This document shows, piece by piece, positions 17,591-25,302 of a stretch of DNA of 37,483 bases. How positions within the stretch are numbered: the stretch's first letter is position 1; each line of letters starts with the position of its first letter. A program made the translations under genes and the position numbers. Source of the DNA: a bacterium (GTDB lineage Bacteria; Krumholzibacteriota; Krumholzibacteriia; LZORAL124-64-63); NCBI GenBank assembly GCA_020440705.1, contig JAGRNP010000027.1, forward strand, positions 1-37,483. The letters are read 5' to 3'. The notes beneath the pieces are model-generated. The model made no database searches, had not been told where the DNA came from, and saw only the letters and a program-made list of their open reading frames with translations.

Positions 17591-19969
17591 CTACGAGACC
17601 ACGTCCGGGAGGATCGCCTCCCACACCTCGTCGACGTGGCTGACGGGCACGAACGCGATCTCCTGCCGCACCTCGTCGGGTATGTCGTGCAGATCGACCT
17701 CGTTGGCGGCGGGAAGAATCACCCGCTTGATGCCCACGCGGTGGGCGGCCAGCACCTTCTCGGTGAGCCCGCCGATGGGCAGCACCGCGCCGGTCAACGT
17801 GATCTCGCCGGTCATGGCGGTGCGGCGGTCGATGGCCCTGTTCACCATCAGCGAGAGCAGCACGCTGGCCATGGCGATGCCCGCGCTCGGGCCGTCCTTG
17901 GGCACGGCCCCGGCCGGCAGGTGGATGTGCACGTCGCGCTTGGTGAAGAAGTCGACGAACTCCTTGCGGGCGCCGAAGCGGTTGCGCAGGTAGCTGAAGG
18001 CCGCCGACGCCGACTCCTGCATGACGCTGCCCACCTGGCCCGTGAGATTGAGGGCCCCGCGCCCACCGGGCAGGCTCAGTCCCTCGATGTAGAGGATCTT
18101 GCCCCCGACCTGGGTCCAGGCGAGGCCCGTGCACACGCCCGGCTTCAGGTGGCGGCGCAGGCGCTGCCCCGAATAGCTGGGGGGCCCGAGGAAATCCTCG
18201 AGGTTGCGCGCGCCGACCACCTCGCGCTTGCGTTTCCCCTTGGCGACGCCGGTGGCCACCTTGCGGCACACACCGCCGATCTCGCGCTCGAGGTTGCGCA
18301 CGCCGGCCTCCCGCGTGTGGTCCTCGATGATCTTCATGAGGCCCGCGTCGGTGATGCGGATGTGCTTGCCGGTGACCCCGTTGGCTTCCATCTGCCGGGG
18401 CAGCAGGTAGCGCTTGGCGATCTGCAGCTTCTCGAGGTTGGTGTAGCCGGCGAGCTGGATCACCTCCATGCGGTCGAGCAGCGGCCGCGGGATCGTGTCG
18501 AGCATGTTCGCCGTCGTGATGAACATGACCTTCGACAGGTCGAAGGGCAGCGTCAGGTAGTGGTCGGTGAAGTCGGAGTTCTGTTCGGGATCGAGCACCT
18601 CGAGCAGGGCGCTGGCCGGATCGCCGCGGAAGTCCTGCCCCAGCTTGTCGATCTCGTCGAGCATGAGCACCGGATTGTTGGTGCCGCATTCCTTGATGCC
18701 GGCGATGATGCGGCCGGGCATGGACCCCACGTAGGTGCGGCGATGCCCGCGGATCTCGGCCTCGTCGCGCATACCGCCCAGGGAGAAGCGGAAGAACTTC
18801 CGCCCCACCGCCTCGGCGATGCTGCGGCCCAGCGACGTCTTGCCCACGCCCGGGGGCCCGGCGAGGCAGAGGATCGGGCCGCGGTGGTCGGCCTTCAGCT
18901 TGCGCACGGCCAGGTACTCGATGATGCGTTCCTTGACGTCCTCGAGACCGTAGTGGTCGCGCTCGAGGATCTCCTCGGCCGCCTTCAGGTCGAGTTTGTC
19001 TTCGCTGGCCTCGTTCCAGGGCAGGTCGAGGATCCAGTCGAGGTAGGTCTTGCTGACCGTGTACTCGCTCGCGCCCGGCGACATGCGGCTGAGGCGGTCG
19101 AACTCGCGGTTGGCCGCCGCCAGCACCTTCTCCGGCAGGTCGGACTCGTCGATCCGCGTGCGCAGGTCGTCGAGCTCGACCGAGCCCTCGTCGGTGTCGC
19201 CCAGCTCGCGCTGGATCGCCTTCATCTGCTGCCGCAGGTAGTACTCGCGCTGGTCCTTGTCGATGGACTTGCGCACGCGCGTCTGCAGCTTCTGCCCCAG
19301 CTCGAGCACGTCGAGTTCGCGCATCACGAGCTTGGAGAGGAGCTGCAGGCGCTTGCGCGGCGAGGCTTCCTCGAGGATCTCCTGCTTCTCCGCCACTTCC
19401 ACGTCGAGGTTGGTGGCGATCAGGTCGGCGAGGCGGCCCGGGTCGTCGATGTTCATGACGACGACCTTCAGCTCGTCGCTGAGGGTCTCCGAGGCGTCGA
19501 CGATCTTCAGGAAGTTGTTGGCCACGCCGCGCATGTAGGCGAGGGTGCGGCTGTCGTCCTGCACGTCCTCGGCGATGTGCGAGATGCGCGCCTTCATGTA
19601 GGGGGCGTCGGCGAGGAACTCGTCCAGCCGGATGCGCGCGATGCCCTGGCCCAGCAGGCGCATGCTCCCGTCCGGGAAACGCAGCATCTTCTGGATCTTG
19701 ACGGCGGTTCCCACGCGGTAGATGAGGTCGCGATCGTCGACATCCTCGTCATCGTCCTCGAGTTCCTTCTGGGCGAAGGCTCCGAGGATCTTGTCGCCCG
19801 CCAGGCAGTCGTCGGCGAGCTTGACCAGGTTCGTGTCGCTCAGCACCAGGGGCACCATCATGGCGGGGAAGATCACCGCCTCGCTGATGGGCAGGATGGG
19901 CAAGTCGGCGGGCAGATGGATCTCGCCATCCATGTCGTCGTCCCTGTGATCCCGCTGGTTGTCCGCCAT
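17591..19969 (-). CDS. lon: ATP-dependent protease Lon
   Basis: The 792-residue protein degrades misfolded and regulatory proteins in the cytoplasm. It shows an N-terminal substrate domain, Walker A GPPGVGKT (371-378), Walker B VLMLDEID (434-441) and the proteolytic dyad Ser695 in KDGPSAG and Lys738 in GGLTEK. Length is normal. An acidic insert (ELEDDDEDVDD, about 69-79) lies in the N-terminal domain. The ATG at 19969 has AAGGAG nine bases upstream. It follows hsp20 by 72 bases and precedes a GT9 gene by nine, linking proteostasis to the envelope operon. Confidence 0.97.
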   Translation of the reverse strand: MADNQRDHRDDDMDGEIHLPADLPILPISEAVIFPAMMVPLVLSDTNLVKLADDCLAGDKILGAFAQKELEDDDEDVDDRDLIYRVGTAVKIQKMLRFPDGSMRLLGQGIARIRLDEFLADAPYMKARISHIAEDVQDDSRTLAYMRGVANNFLKIVDASETLSDELKVVVMNIDDPGRLADLIATNLDVEVAEKQEILEEASPRKRLQLLSKLVMRELDVLELGQKLQTRVRKSIDKDQREYYLRQQMKAIQRELGDTDEGSVELDDLRTRIDESDLPEKVLAAANREFDRLSRMSPGASEYTVSKTYLDWILDLPWNEASEDKLDLKAAEEILERDHYGLEDVKERIIEYLAVRKLKADHRGPILCLAGPPGVGKTSLGRSIAEAVGRKFFRFSLGGMRDEAEIRGHRRTYVGSMPGRIIAGIKECGTNNPVLMLDEIDKLGQDFRGDPASALLEVLDPEQNSDFTDHYLTLPFDLSKVMFITTANMLDTIPRPLLDRMEVIQLAGYTNLEKLQIAKRYLLPRQMEANGVTGKHIRITDAGLMKIIEDHTREAGVRNLEREIGGVCRKVATGVAKGKRKREVVGARNLEDFLGPPSYSGQRLRRHLKPGVCTGLAWTQVGGKILYIEGLSLPGGRGALNLTGQVGSVMQESASAAFSYLRNRFGARKEFVDFFTKRDVHIHLPAGAVPKDGPSAGIAMASVLLSLMVNRAIDRRTAMTGEITLTGAVLPIGGLTEKVLAAHRVGIKRVILPAANEVDLHDIPDEVRQEIAFVPVSHVDEVWEAILPDVVS

Positions 19970-20041
19970 GGGGTCGTGCTCCTTCCCGGGTCACCCGGTG
20001 CGCCCCGTCGCCGCCGGCCGGCCACGGGCTCCGTTCCTGGC

Positions 20042-20476
20042 TCAGCGCGTGATGGTGATCTGGCGCCGCTGATCGCCCTGGGCCCGTCCCTTGCGGAACG
20101 AGACATAGAGGAAACCGGCCCGGTAGCGGGCCTCGGCCGTGCCGGGATCGACCTCGACCGACAGCGGCACCCGCCGGGAGAACGGCCCCACGTTGATCTC
20201 CATCTTGTGGAAATGCTTCTTGCCCGGCCCCGAGGAGTCGCGGCGGATGCCCCGCACCAGCAGCGTCTTCTCGTCGGCGAGGACCTCGATCTGGGTGGGG
20301 TCCATGCCGGCGAGGTCCATCTGGACGATGAACGAGTCCTCGGTTTCGTAGGCGTCGGTGGCCGGCTTCCAGCTCAGATCGGCTTCGCCCGGCAGGACGC
20401 CGCCCTTCTGGGCGTAGGACGTGACGAGGATCTCGAAGATCTCCTCCAGCTCACCCGTGCGGTCCCGCTTGCTCAT
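20042..20476 (-). CDS. small heat shock protein, Hsp20/alpha-crystallin family
   Basis: The 144-residue chaperone holds unfolding proteins. The alpha-crystallin domain spans about 37-130, with MDLAGMDPTQIEV, the central FSRRVPLS (99-106) and the late GFLYVSFRK (121-129). The C-terminal ITITR contains the IxI anchor (I140, I142) that docks into neighbouring subunits during oligomer assembly. The ATG at 20476 has AAGGCGG upstream. A good promoter and a GC-rich hairpin lie in its leader. It appears to head the transcription unit that continues through lon. Confidence 0.95.
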   Translation of the reverse strand: MSKRDRTGELEEIFEILVTSYAQKGGVLPGEADLSWKPATDAYETEDSFIVQMDLAGMDPTQIEVLADEKTLLVRGIRRDSSGPGKKHFHKMEINVGPFSRRVPLSVEVDPGTAEARYRAGFLYVSFRKGRAQGDQRRQITITR

Positions 20477-20502
20477 GACGCCGCCTTCTGACGCAACCGT
20501 AA

Positions 20503-20524
20503 GCCGGCGGAAGGTTCCGCCGGC
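20503..20524 (-). repeat. perfect inverted repeat in the hsp20 leader
   Basis: GCCGGCGGAA and TTCCGCCGGC form a perfect ten-pair stem with only two bases between the arms, in the untranslated leader between the promoter and the hsp20 start. The downstream arm (CCGCC) could instead pair with the GGCGG of the ribosome site. A structural switch is an inference. Confidence 0.7.
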
Positions 20525-20547
20525 CAGTTCGTACCTGACTGGGGCTC

Positions 20548-20576
20548 ATGCTACTGCGATGCCCGACCAGCGTCAA
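20548..20576 (-). promoter_or_regulatory. sigma-70-type promoter for hsp20-lon
   Basis: The minus strand shows TTGACG (20571-20576; five of six), exactly 17 bases, then TAGCAT (20548-20553; four of six). The expected start near 20541 leaves a leader of about 65 bases. No CIRCE element is visible. It lies between the lexA stop and hsp20. Confidence 0.65.
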
Positions 20577-20623
20577 CAAGCGTCCGGGTCGCCGGGCTGG
20601 GGACGGATTCGCGCGCTGTCCGC

Positions 20624-21232
20624 TCAGTGGAAGCGCCGCAGCACCCCGATGACGACGCCCTGGATGCGCACCTTCTCCTCGGGCACGATGATCACCGGCA
20701 CGGCCGGGTTGGCGGGCTGCAGGCGGATGCGGGCGCCTTCCCGGTAGTACTGCTTGACGGTGACCGAGTCGCCGTCGACGAGGGCGATGACCGTTTCCCC
20801 GTTGCGCGCGGTTTCCCGGGCCTCGACGACGACCGTGTCCCCGTCGCGGATCTGCTCGTCGATCATGGAGTCGCCCCGCACCCGCAGGGCGAAGGTGCGG
20901 CCGCGTCCGAGCCACTCGTCGGGCAGGTTGATCTGCTCCTGGTCTTCCAGGGCCTCGATGGGCAGGCCGGCCGCGACCGTGCCGAGGAGGGGCACCTGGG
21001 TCAGGCCGCTGGTGCCTTCCTGGCCGACCACCGCGAGGTCACGGCTGGCGTTGCGCCGCTCCCGTTTGAGGAAGCCCTTGTCGACCAGGTGGCTGATGTG
21101 TTTGTGCACCGTGGCCACCGACGAGAGCCCGAAGCGCTCGCCGATCTCCTGCAGCGTCGGGGCGTACCCGTTCTCCTCGCTGTACTCGGTGATGTAGGTG
21201 AGGATCTGTGCCTGCCGCGGCGTGAGTCCCAT
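20624..21232 (-). CDS. lexA: LexA repressor
   Basis: The 202-residue SOS repressor binds operators and cleaves itself when RecA filaments form. N-terminal winged helix: TLQEIGERFGLSSVATVHKH. Cleavage site Ala88-Gly89 in VAAGLP, catalytic Ser122 in GDSM and Lys160 in VTVKQYY are all present. Length equals the E. coli protein. The ATG at 21232 has AGGAGG five bases upstream. The longer open frame reaching 21622 runs through the upstream pfkB-family gene and is rejected. A direct repeat in its promoter is a candidate autoregulatory site. Confidence 0.97.
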   Translation of the reverse strand: MGLTPRQAQILTYITEYSEENGYAPTLQEIGERFGLSSVATVHKHISHLVDKGFLKRERRNASRDLAVVGQEGTSGLTQVPLLGTVAAGLPIEALEDQEQINLPDEWLGRGRTFALRVRGDSMIDEQIRDGDTVVVEARETARNGETVIALVDGDSVTVKQYYREGARIRLQPANPAVPVIIVPEEKVRIQGVVIGVLRRFH

Positions 21233-21278
21233 GCCCGCCTCCTGCGGTGAACGACCGGCCCATTTGCCGATCGGGCCC

Positions 21279-21321
21279 AACCTACACGAAACGGTCACGA
21301 AAATCCACCGAAAAAACGGTG
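21279..21321 (-). promoter_or_regulatory. lexA promoter with candidate LexA operator
   Basis: On the minus strand a weak -35 TGGATT (21302-21307) and -10 TAGGTT (21279-21284) are 17 bases apart. The spacer holds the direct repeat TTTCGTG-ACCG-TTTCGTG (copies at 21296-21302 and 21285-21291, period 11). Just upstream is an inverted repeat, CACCG and CGGTG around TTTTTT (21306-21321). Placement fits LexA autoregulation, but no published consensus is matched with certainty. Confidence 0.45.
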
Positions 21322-21326
21322 AAAAT

Positions 21327-22265
21327 TCAGGGCTCCCGACACGGCCCCGGGCGCCGAACCCCATTCTCCCGCAGACCGGCCACTTCGGTCGCGGTGGGCA
21401 GGGCCGCGCGCCCGCCCCAGTCGCGGCACTTGAGGGCGGCCACCGCCGCGCCGGCCTCGAGGGCGTCCCGGAACGACTCGCCCCGGACCCGCGCCCACGC
21501 GTAGCCGGCGTGGAAGGCGTCGCCGGCGCCGGTCGTGTCCACGACCGGGACGAGGAAGGCCGGGATCTCCAGCGGGCCGGCCGCGTCCAGCGCAACGACG
21601 CCGTCCGCGCCGCACGTCTCACCGACCCGTTCGGGGCCGCGCTCCCGCAGGGCCCCCAGGCCCGCGGCGCGATCCGGGACGCCCGTCAGGGCCGCCGCGA
21701 AGCCCGCGGCGCCGATGACGTCTGTCGCTGCGGCCACCAGGTCGGCGGTGCCCGTGCGGACCGAGCCCGCGTCCACGACCACGCCCAGGCCCCGCGCCCG
21801 GGCGGCCCCGGCGAGAACGGCGGCAGCCGGGGCGTCGTGTCCGTCGCAGTAGAGCAGATCGACCCCCTCGAGCCAGGCCGGATCGACGGCGTCCGCCGGC
21901 CAGGCCGGCAGGTCCCCCCGGGACCAGAAGATGGTCCGCCGCTCGCGCGCGGGATCGACCAGGATCACCGCCCGTGGCGAGGCGTGGCCCGCGGCGGTGC
22001 GGCACGCCCCCAGGTCGACGCCCGCGGCCTCCAGTTCGGACCGCTGGGCGGCCGCGGCCCGGTCGTCGCCGAACGTGGTCACCAGGCGCACCTCGCACCC
22101 GAGTCGCGCGAGGGCCACCGCGGCCGTCGCGCCCGGGCCGCCGCCGCCTTCCCGGATGACCGCGACCTCGCACTTGGTGTCGGGCTCCGGCCACCGCGCC
22201 ACCGGCAGCGTCACATCCCACGCGTTGTAGCCGAACACGAGAATCCTGGGGCGCGTCCCCGTCAT
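21327..22265 (-). CDS. PfkB-family carbohydrate kinase
   Basis: The 312-residue protein is a ribokinase-fold sugar or nucleoside kinase. It shows the N-terminal glycine-rich GGGGPGATAAVALARLG (40-56) and the ATP-site signature DTTGAGDAFHAGY (243-255) with catalytic Asp249. The N-terminal GGxxxNxA pattern is changed (GPGATAA), so substrate cannot be inferred. The ATG at 22265 lacks a strong ribosome site. It is divergent from the HIT gene (114 bases between) and lies 94 bases ahead of lexA. Confidence 0.9.
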   Translation of the reverse strand: MTGTRPRILVFGYNAWDVTLPVARWPEPDTKCEVAVIREGGGGPGATAAVALARLGCEVRLVTTFGDDRAAAAQRSELEAAGVDLGACRTAAGHASPRAVILVDPARERRTIFWSRGDLPAWPADAVDPAWLEGVDLLYCDGHDAPAAAVLAGAARARGLGVVVDAGSVRTGTADLVAAATDVIGAAGFAAALTGVPDRAAGLGALRERGPERVGETCGADGVVALDAAGPLEIPAFLVPVVDTTGAGDAFHAGYAWARVRGESFRDALEAGAAVAALKCRDWGGRAALPTATEVAGLRENGVRRPGPCREP

Positions 22266-22291
22266 GGCCCACACCGGCCGCCGCTGGCCGG

Positions 22292-22321
22292 TTGGCACAC
22301 GGCAACCCGGCGTGATAGATT
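22292..22321 (+). promoter_or_regulatory. candidate promoter for the HIT gene
   Basis: TTGGCA (22292-22297; five of six) and TAGATT (22316-22321; four of six) are 18 bases apart on the plus strand, about 58 bases ahead of the HIT start, in the divergent gap with the PfkB-family gene. Confidence 0.5.
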
Positions 22322-22379
22322 CGCGCGGGGCCTGCGACCCGCGACGGCCCGGCAGCCCATTCCCATCGAAGGACGCCTC

Positions 22380-22724
22380 ATGAGCTCCTGCCTCTTCTGC
22401 GACATCGCCGCCGGCGCGATTCCCTGCGACCGGATTCACGCCGACGACCATCTGGTCGCTTTCCGGGACATCGCACCCCAGGCGCCGACCCACATCCTGA
22501 TCATCCCGCGCCGTCACATCGCCAGCATGGCCCACTTCGACGGGACCGAGCAGGATCTCGCCGGCGCCATGCTGGTGCTGGCCGCGCAGATCGCCGCGGC
22601 CGAAGGCCTCGCCGAGGATGGGTATCGGTGCGTGATCAACTGCGGCGACAACGGCGGCCAGACGGTCGGGCACCTGCACCTGCATCTGCTCGGCGGCCGG
22701 TCCCTCTCGTGGCCTCCCGGCTGA
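22380..22724 (+). CDS. HIT-family nucleotide hydrolase, HinT-like
   Basis: The 114-residue protein would hydrolyse purine nucleoside phosphoramidates. It opens CLFCDIAAGAIPC, has IPRRHIASM and ends in the histidine triad GHLHLHLLGG (97-106; H98, H100, H102). Length is normal for HinT. ATG at 22380 has GAAGGA six bases upstream. It is the only plus-strand gene in the window and is convergent with the H1-like gene. A much longer frame reading in from 21198 is antisense to the PfkB-family gene and is not used. Confidence 0.95.
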   Translation: MSSCLFCDIAAGAIPCDRIHADDHLVAFRDIAPQAPTHILIIPRRHIASMAHFDGTEQDLAGAMLVLAAQIAAAEGLAEDGYRCVINCGDNGGQTVGHLHLHLLGGRSLSWPPG

Positions 22725-22813
22725 GGCCGGGGTGGCCGGCACGCCTACGACCCCCTATCCGCCGTCCGTCCAGCGGGCCCCGGTCACCATCGCGCAGCGG
22801 ATCTTCATCGGGC

Positions 22814-23473
22814 TCAGGCCAGACCGTAGACGCCCCTGGACACCCGTTGCACCCGGTCGCTGGTCGAGAGGGTGCGGCGCATCACGTTGTCGAAATTGCT
22901 GCTCCGGGTGCGGAAGAGCTTGCCGTCGACGATCTTGGCGAAGAGATCCCGATACGGGACCGGCTTGCCCGCCGCTTTCAGCACCTGCACGATGACGTCT
23001 TCGAGGGTCTTCTTCGCGGCGCCCTTGCCCCCGGCTTTCGGAGCGGCCTTCCCGGTGCCCTTCCTGCTCGCTTTTCCGGCGGCCTTCTTCGCGACCTTCT
23101 TCGCGACCTTCTTGACGGCTTTCCTGGCCGCCTTCTTCGCCACCTTCTTCTTGCCCTTCCTGCCGGCCGTTCCCGCGGCGGTCTTCGTGGCCTTCTTCGT
23201 GGTCGCGCCCACGGGCTTCTTCCGCGCGGATTTCCTGCGGACGACCTTCTTCCGGGCGGCCTTCCGCGGTGACGCCTTGCGACCACCGCCCCCGCCGGTC
23301 GCCGCGGTCGCCGATGCCACCAGCGAGTCCAATTCCCGCTCGATCTTACCGAGGTCCGCCAGCAGAACCGCCTTCTCCTTCTCGAGCACGTCGATCCGCT
23401 CTCGCGCCGCCAGCAGACGTTTCAGGTCGGCGGTGCTCAGGTCTCGCAGCAGGGCGTCGTGTTTGCGGGGCAT
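22814..23473 (-). CDS. histone-H1-like Lys/Ala-rich protein with C-terminal HARE-type winged helix
   Basis: The 219-residue protein has three parts. Residues 10-52 form a charged coiled coil (DLKRLLAARERIDVLEKEKA). Residues about 64-155 are a lysine/alanine/glycine tail with repeated KKVAKK and KKA units, like bacterial H1-type nucleoid proteins and the eukaryotic H1 tail. Residues 156-219 (TLEDVIVQVLKAAGKPVPYRDL through VSRGVYGLA) resemble the HARE-HTH winged helix found in RNA polymerase delta and chromatin-linked proteins. I infer a DNA-binding nucleoid protein that may dimerise by the coil. The ATG at 23473 follows a strong GGAGGAGG. It is monocistronic, with an A/T-rich patch (about 23513-23535) upstream where a promoter may lie. 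Confidence 0.85.
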   Translation of the reverse strand: MPRKHDALLRDLSTADLKRLLAARERIDVLEKEKAVLLADLGKIERELDSLVASATAATGGGGGRKASPRKAARKKVVRRKSARKKPVGATTKKATKTAAGTAGRKGKKKVAKKAARKAVKKVAKKVAKKAAGKASRKGTGKAAPKAGGKGAAKKTLEDVIVQVLKAAGKPVPYRDLFAKIVDGKLFRTRSSNFDNVMRRTLSTSDRVQRVSRGVYGLA

Positions 23474-23578
23474 CCGGGTCCTCCTCCGTTGCGGGCGATA
23501 TCCTCTTCGGCCAAGTATGAAACCATAAATATTTGCCGCTGACCAGACGATTCCCGCCGCCCGCCGCGAGCGCACGCT

Positions 23579-23617
23579 GCGACCGCACACCGCGACCGCA
23601 CGCCGCGACCGTCCGTG
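23579..23617. repeat. 13-base tandem repeat, about three copies
   Basis: GCGACCGCACACC, GCGACCGCACGCC and the diverged GCGACCGTCCGTG follow one another in the gap between the metzincin-like gene and the H1-like gene. Nothing else is evident there besides the A/T-rich patch nearer the H1-like gene. Confidence 0.6.
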
Positions 23618-23637
23618 TCCGCCCGTTCGCGCTCGAA

Positions 23638-25236
23638 CTAGTTGGCGATGGCGTAGCGACGCATGTCGGTACCGGTGGGAAGCCGCCGCAGGCACTGGAC
23701 GGCCTGGCGCTCGTTCGGATTGATGGGATCGAGGCGATCCAGGGTGTCCCCGGCCAATCCCTCGAACATGAGGTACTCCCCGCCCCCGCAGGCCACATGG
23801 TTGTACAGGCCCAGGGTGTGGCCGAGTTCGTGGAGACTCACCGTGCGCGCGAACTTCTCGGTGCCGATGGTCGAGAGGATGAAGACCTGCAGTTTCTCGA
23901 GAGGCACCGAGCCCAGCGTGCCGCCTCCGGGCTGCAGCAGGCTCACGCGGCCGTACACGCCGCTGATGGACTCGTCGAACCGGCACTGGAGCTGGGCCTG
24001 GGCCGGGTCGGTCGTCTCGACGAAGTAGCTCTCCCCCATGACCGAATCCCAGTAGGCCATGGCGAACCGCATGGCGGCGCCGAAATCGACCTCGCCCACC
24101 ACGACGTCCGGAATGTGCACCCGCAGGGGGAAGTCGTCCCACACATGGAGCACCGAACTCTGGGGATCGGTCGCCACGTACTCCGTGATGCTCATTTCGC
24201 GCAGGAAGGTCAGGAACTGCTGGCTGTAGCCGTTGCAGGCGTCGTCGAGTTCGTGGCGCTTGATCAGCCGGACCACGAGGTCGCGCCCGCTCACACTGTC
24301 CAGTTCGGCCGACGTGTAGTCGTACCAGCCGAAACCGTTCTCCGACGAGCTCGTCGTGCGCAGCACCACCCGGTCGATGCTCCGCAGCGGCCCGATCCGG
24401 AAGCGGCCGTTCAGGTCGGTATTCGTCGAGCGCACGGGGTCGACGAGGGAGACGACGATCCCGGGCAGTTCCGCGTCGGTGTCGTCGAGCACCGTTCCGG
24501 ACAGCCACCATCCGGTCGTGACCACGGTGTATCCGTTGCCGACGATGGGCGAGAGCTGGTCCAAAGTGTCGACCGCCCGCACGGCGAACCAGACCGCGGC
24601 GCCGGGGATCATCCCGTCAGCGGCCCCGTAGACGTCCTGGGGCCGCACCGCACCCGCCCGGTACGGCACCCGGCCCAGTTCCGTCGCCGCATCCCAGTTG
24701 GCCGCGCTGATGGGACCGTCGAAGGACACGGCCACGACGTATTCGTCGATCGGATAGGTCGTGGGCGTGACCCGCGCCCACGAGACCAGCACCTCGCCGG
24801 CCTCGGGTCCGGCCTCGGCGCTGATGCCGGTCACGGGCGGCGGCAGGGTCGTGGAGCCCGGTCCGACCGTGATCACCCAATAGTAGTTGCGCGCCACGTC
24901 GCCGGCCCGCGCGAAGACCCGCAGGGTGTCGAGGCCCAGATGATCCGGGACGTAGTCGTAGCTGAGGGCCTGCCCGACGGTGAAGCCGCCGCGCTCCCAG
25001 TTCACCGCGGCCGTGTCCGCTTCGCTCAACACCACCGCGAAGGTCATCTGTTCGCCCAAGGCGATCTGTTGACCCTGCTGCGCGGGGGTGAACGAGATCT
25101 GGGCGTCCTGCACGCCTCCGGACGGGTCGGTCGAGCCGCCGCACCCCGCCCCGAGGGCAAGCAAAACCGCGAGCCCCCCGCACCAGGCGAGGATTCCCCG
25201 CGGCGTCCACCTGTCGCATCGTGTTTCCATGGTCAT
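23638..25236 (-). CDS. metzincin-like metallopeptidase lipoprotein
   Basis: The 532-residue protein has a signal sequence (about 13-31) ending GAGCGG, a loose lipobox with Cys32, so it is probably surface-anchored. A beta-rich region (about 45-125), a fibronectin-III-like domain (about 133-225) and a carboxypeptidase-regulatory-like segment (about 245-295) precede the catalytic region. The zinc motif HELGHTLGLYNH (469-480) and the following EYLMFEG (487-493), a likely Met-turn, mark a metzincin. The third ligand position, normally His at motif position 11, is Asn479, with His480 next. I chose the ATG at 25236; 25230 and 25266 are alternatives, none with a strong ribosome site. It follows the ABC binding protein by 66 bases. 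Confidence 0.82.
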   Translation of the reverse strand: MTMETRCDRWTPRGILAWCGGLAVLLALGAGCGGSTDPSGGVQDAQISFTPAQQGQQIALGEQMTFAVVLSEADTAAVNWERGGFTVGQALSYDYVPDHLGLDTLRVFARAGDVARNYYWVITVGPGSTTLPPPVTGISAEAGPEAGEVLVSWARVTPTTYPIDEYVVAVSFDGPISAANWDAATELGRVPYRAGAVRPQDVYGAADGMIPGAAVWFAVRAVDTLDQLSPIVGNGYTVVTTGWWLSGTVLDDTDAELPGIVVSLVDPVRSTNTDLNGRFRIGPLRSIDRVVLRTTSSSENGFGWYDYTSAELDSVSGRDLVVRLIKRHELDDACNGYSQQFLTFLREMSITEYVATDPQSSVLHVWDDFPLRVHIPDVVVGEVDFGAAMRFAMAYWDSVMGESYFVETTDPAQAQLQCRFDESISGVYGRVSLLQPGGGTLGSVPLEKLQVFILSTIGTEKFARTVSLHELGHTLGLYNHVACGGGEYLMFEGLAGDTLDRLDPINPNERQAVQCLRRLPTGTDMRRYAIAN

Positions 25237-25268
25237 CAATCTACGATGGAGCGTGCCGGCGCACAATA

Positions 25269-25302
25269 GGGCGGGGCCGGGCTCTTCCCGCCGGACCCGC
25301 CC
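25269..25302 (-). terminator. GC-rich hairpin after the ABC binding-protein gene
   Basis: Directly after the stop, GGGCGGG and CCCGCCC can pair (seven pairs) around a partly self-complementary interior, followed by TATTG rather than a T run. It may slow or partly stop transcription before the metallopeptidase gene. Confidence 0.4.

Noticed and set aside
16388-20491. Open frame of 1367 codons on the plus strand
   Set aside because: It mirrors the GT9, lon and hsp20 genes; the sequence is His/Val/Leu-rich shadow translation without motifs.
20477-20623. CIRCE (HrcA) operator for hsp20
   Set aside because: No TTAGCACTC-N9-GAGTGCTAA-like sequence is present; only the GC-rich inverted repeat is seen.
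21233-21622. Extended lexA frame
   Set aside because: It runs through the PfkB-family gene in another frame, and the LexA family starts at 21232 with a strong ribosome site.
22990-23270. Repeat array resembling CRISPR
   Set aside because: The repeated short units encode the Lys/Ala tail of the H1-like protein; they are irregular, in frame and lack spacers.
25237-25266. Longer N-terminus of the metallopeptidase starting at 25266
   Set aside because: It adds ten residues with no ribosome site and weakens the signal-peptide layout; kept only as an alternative.
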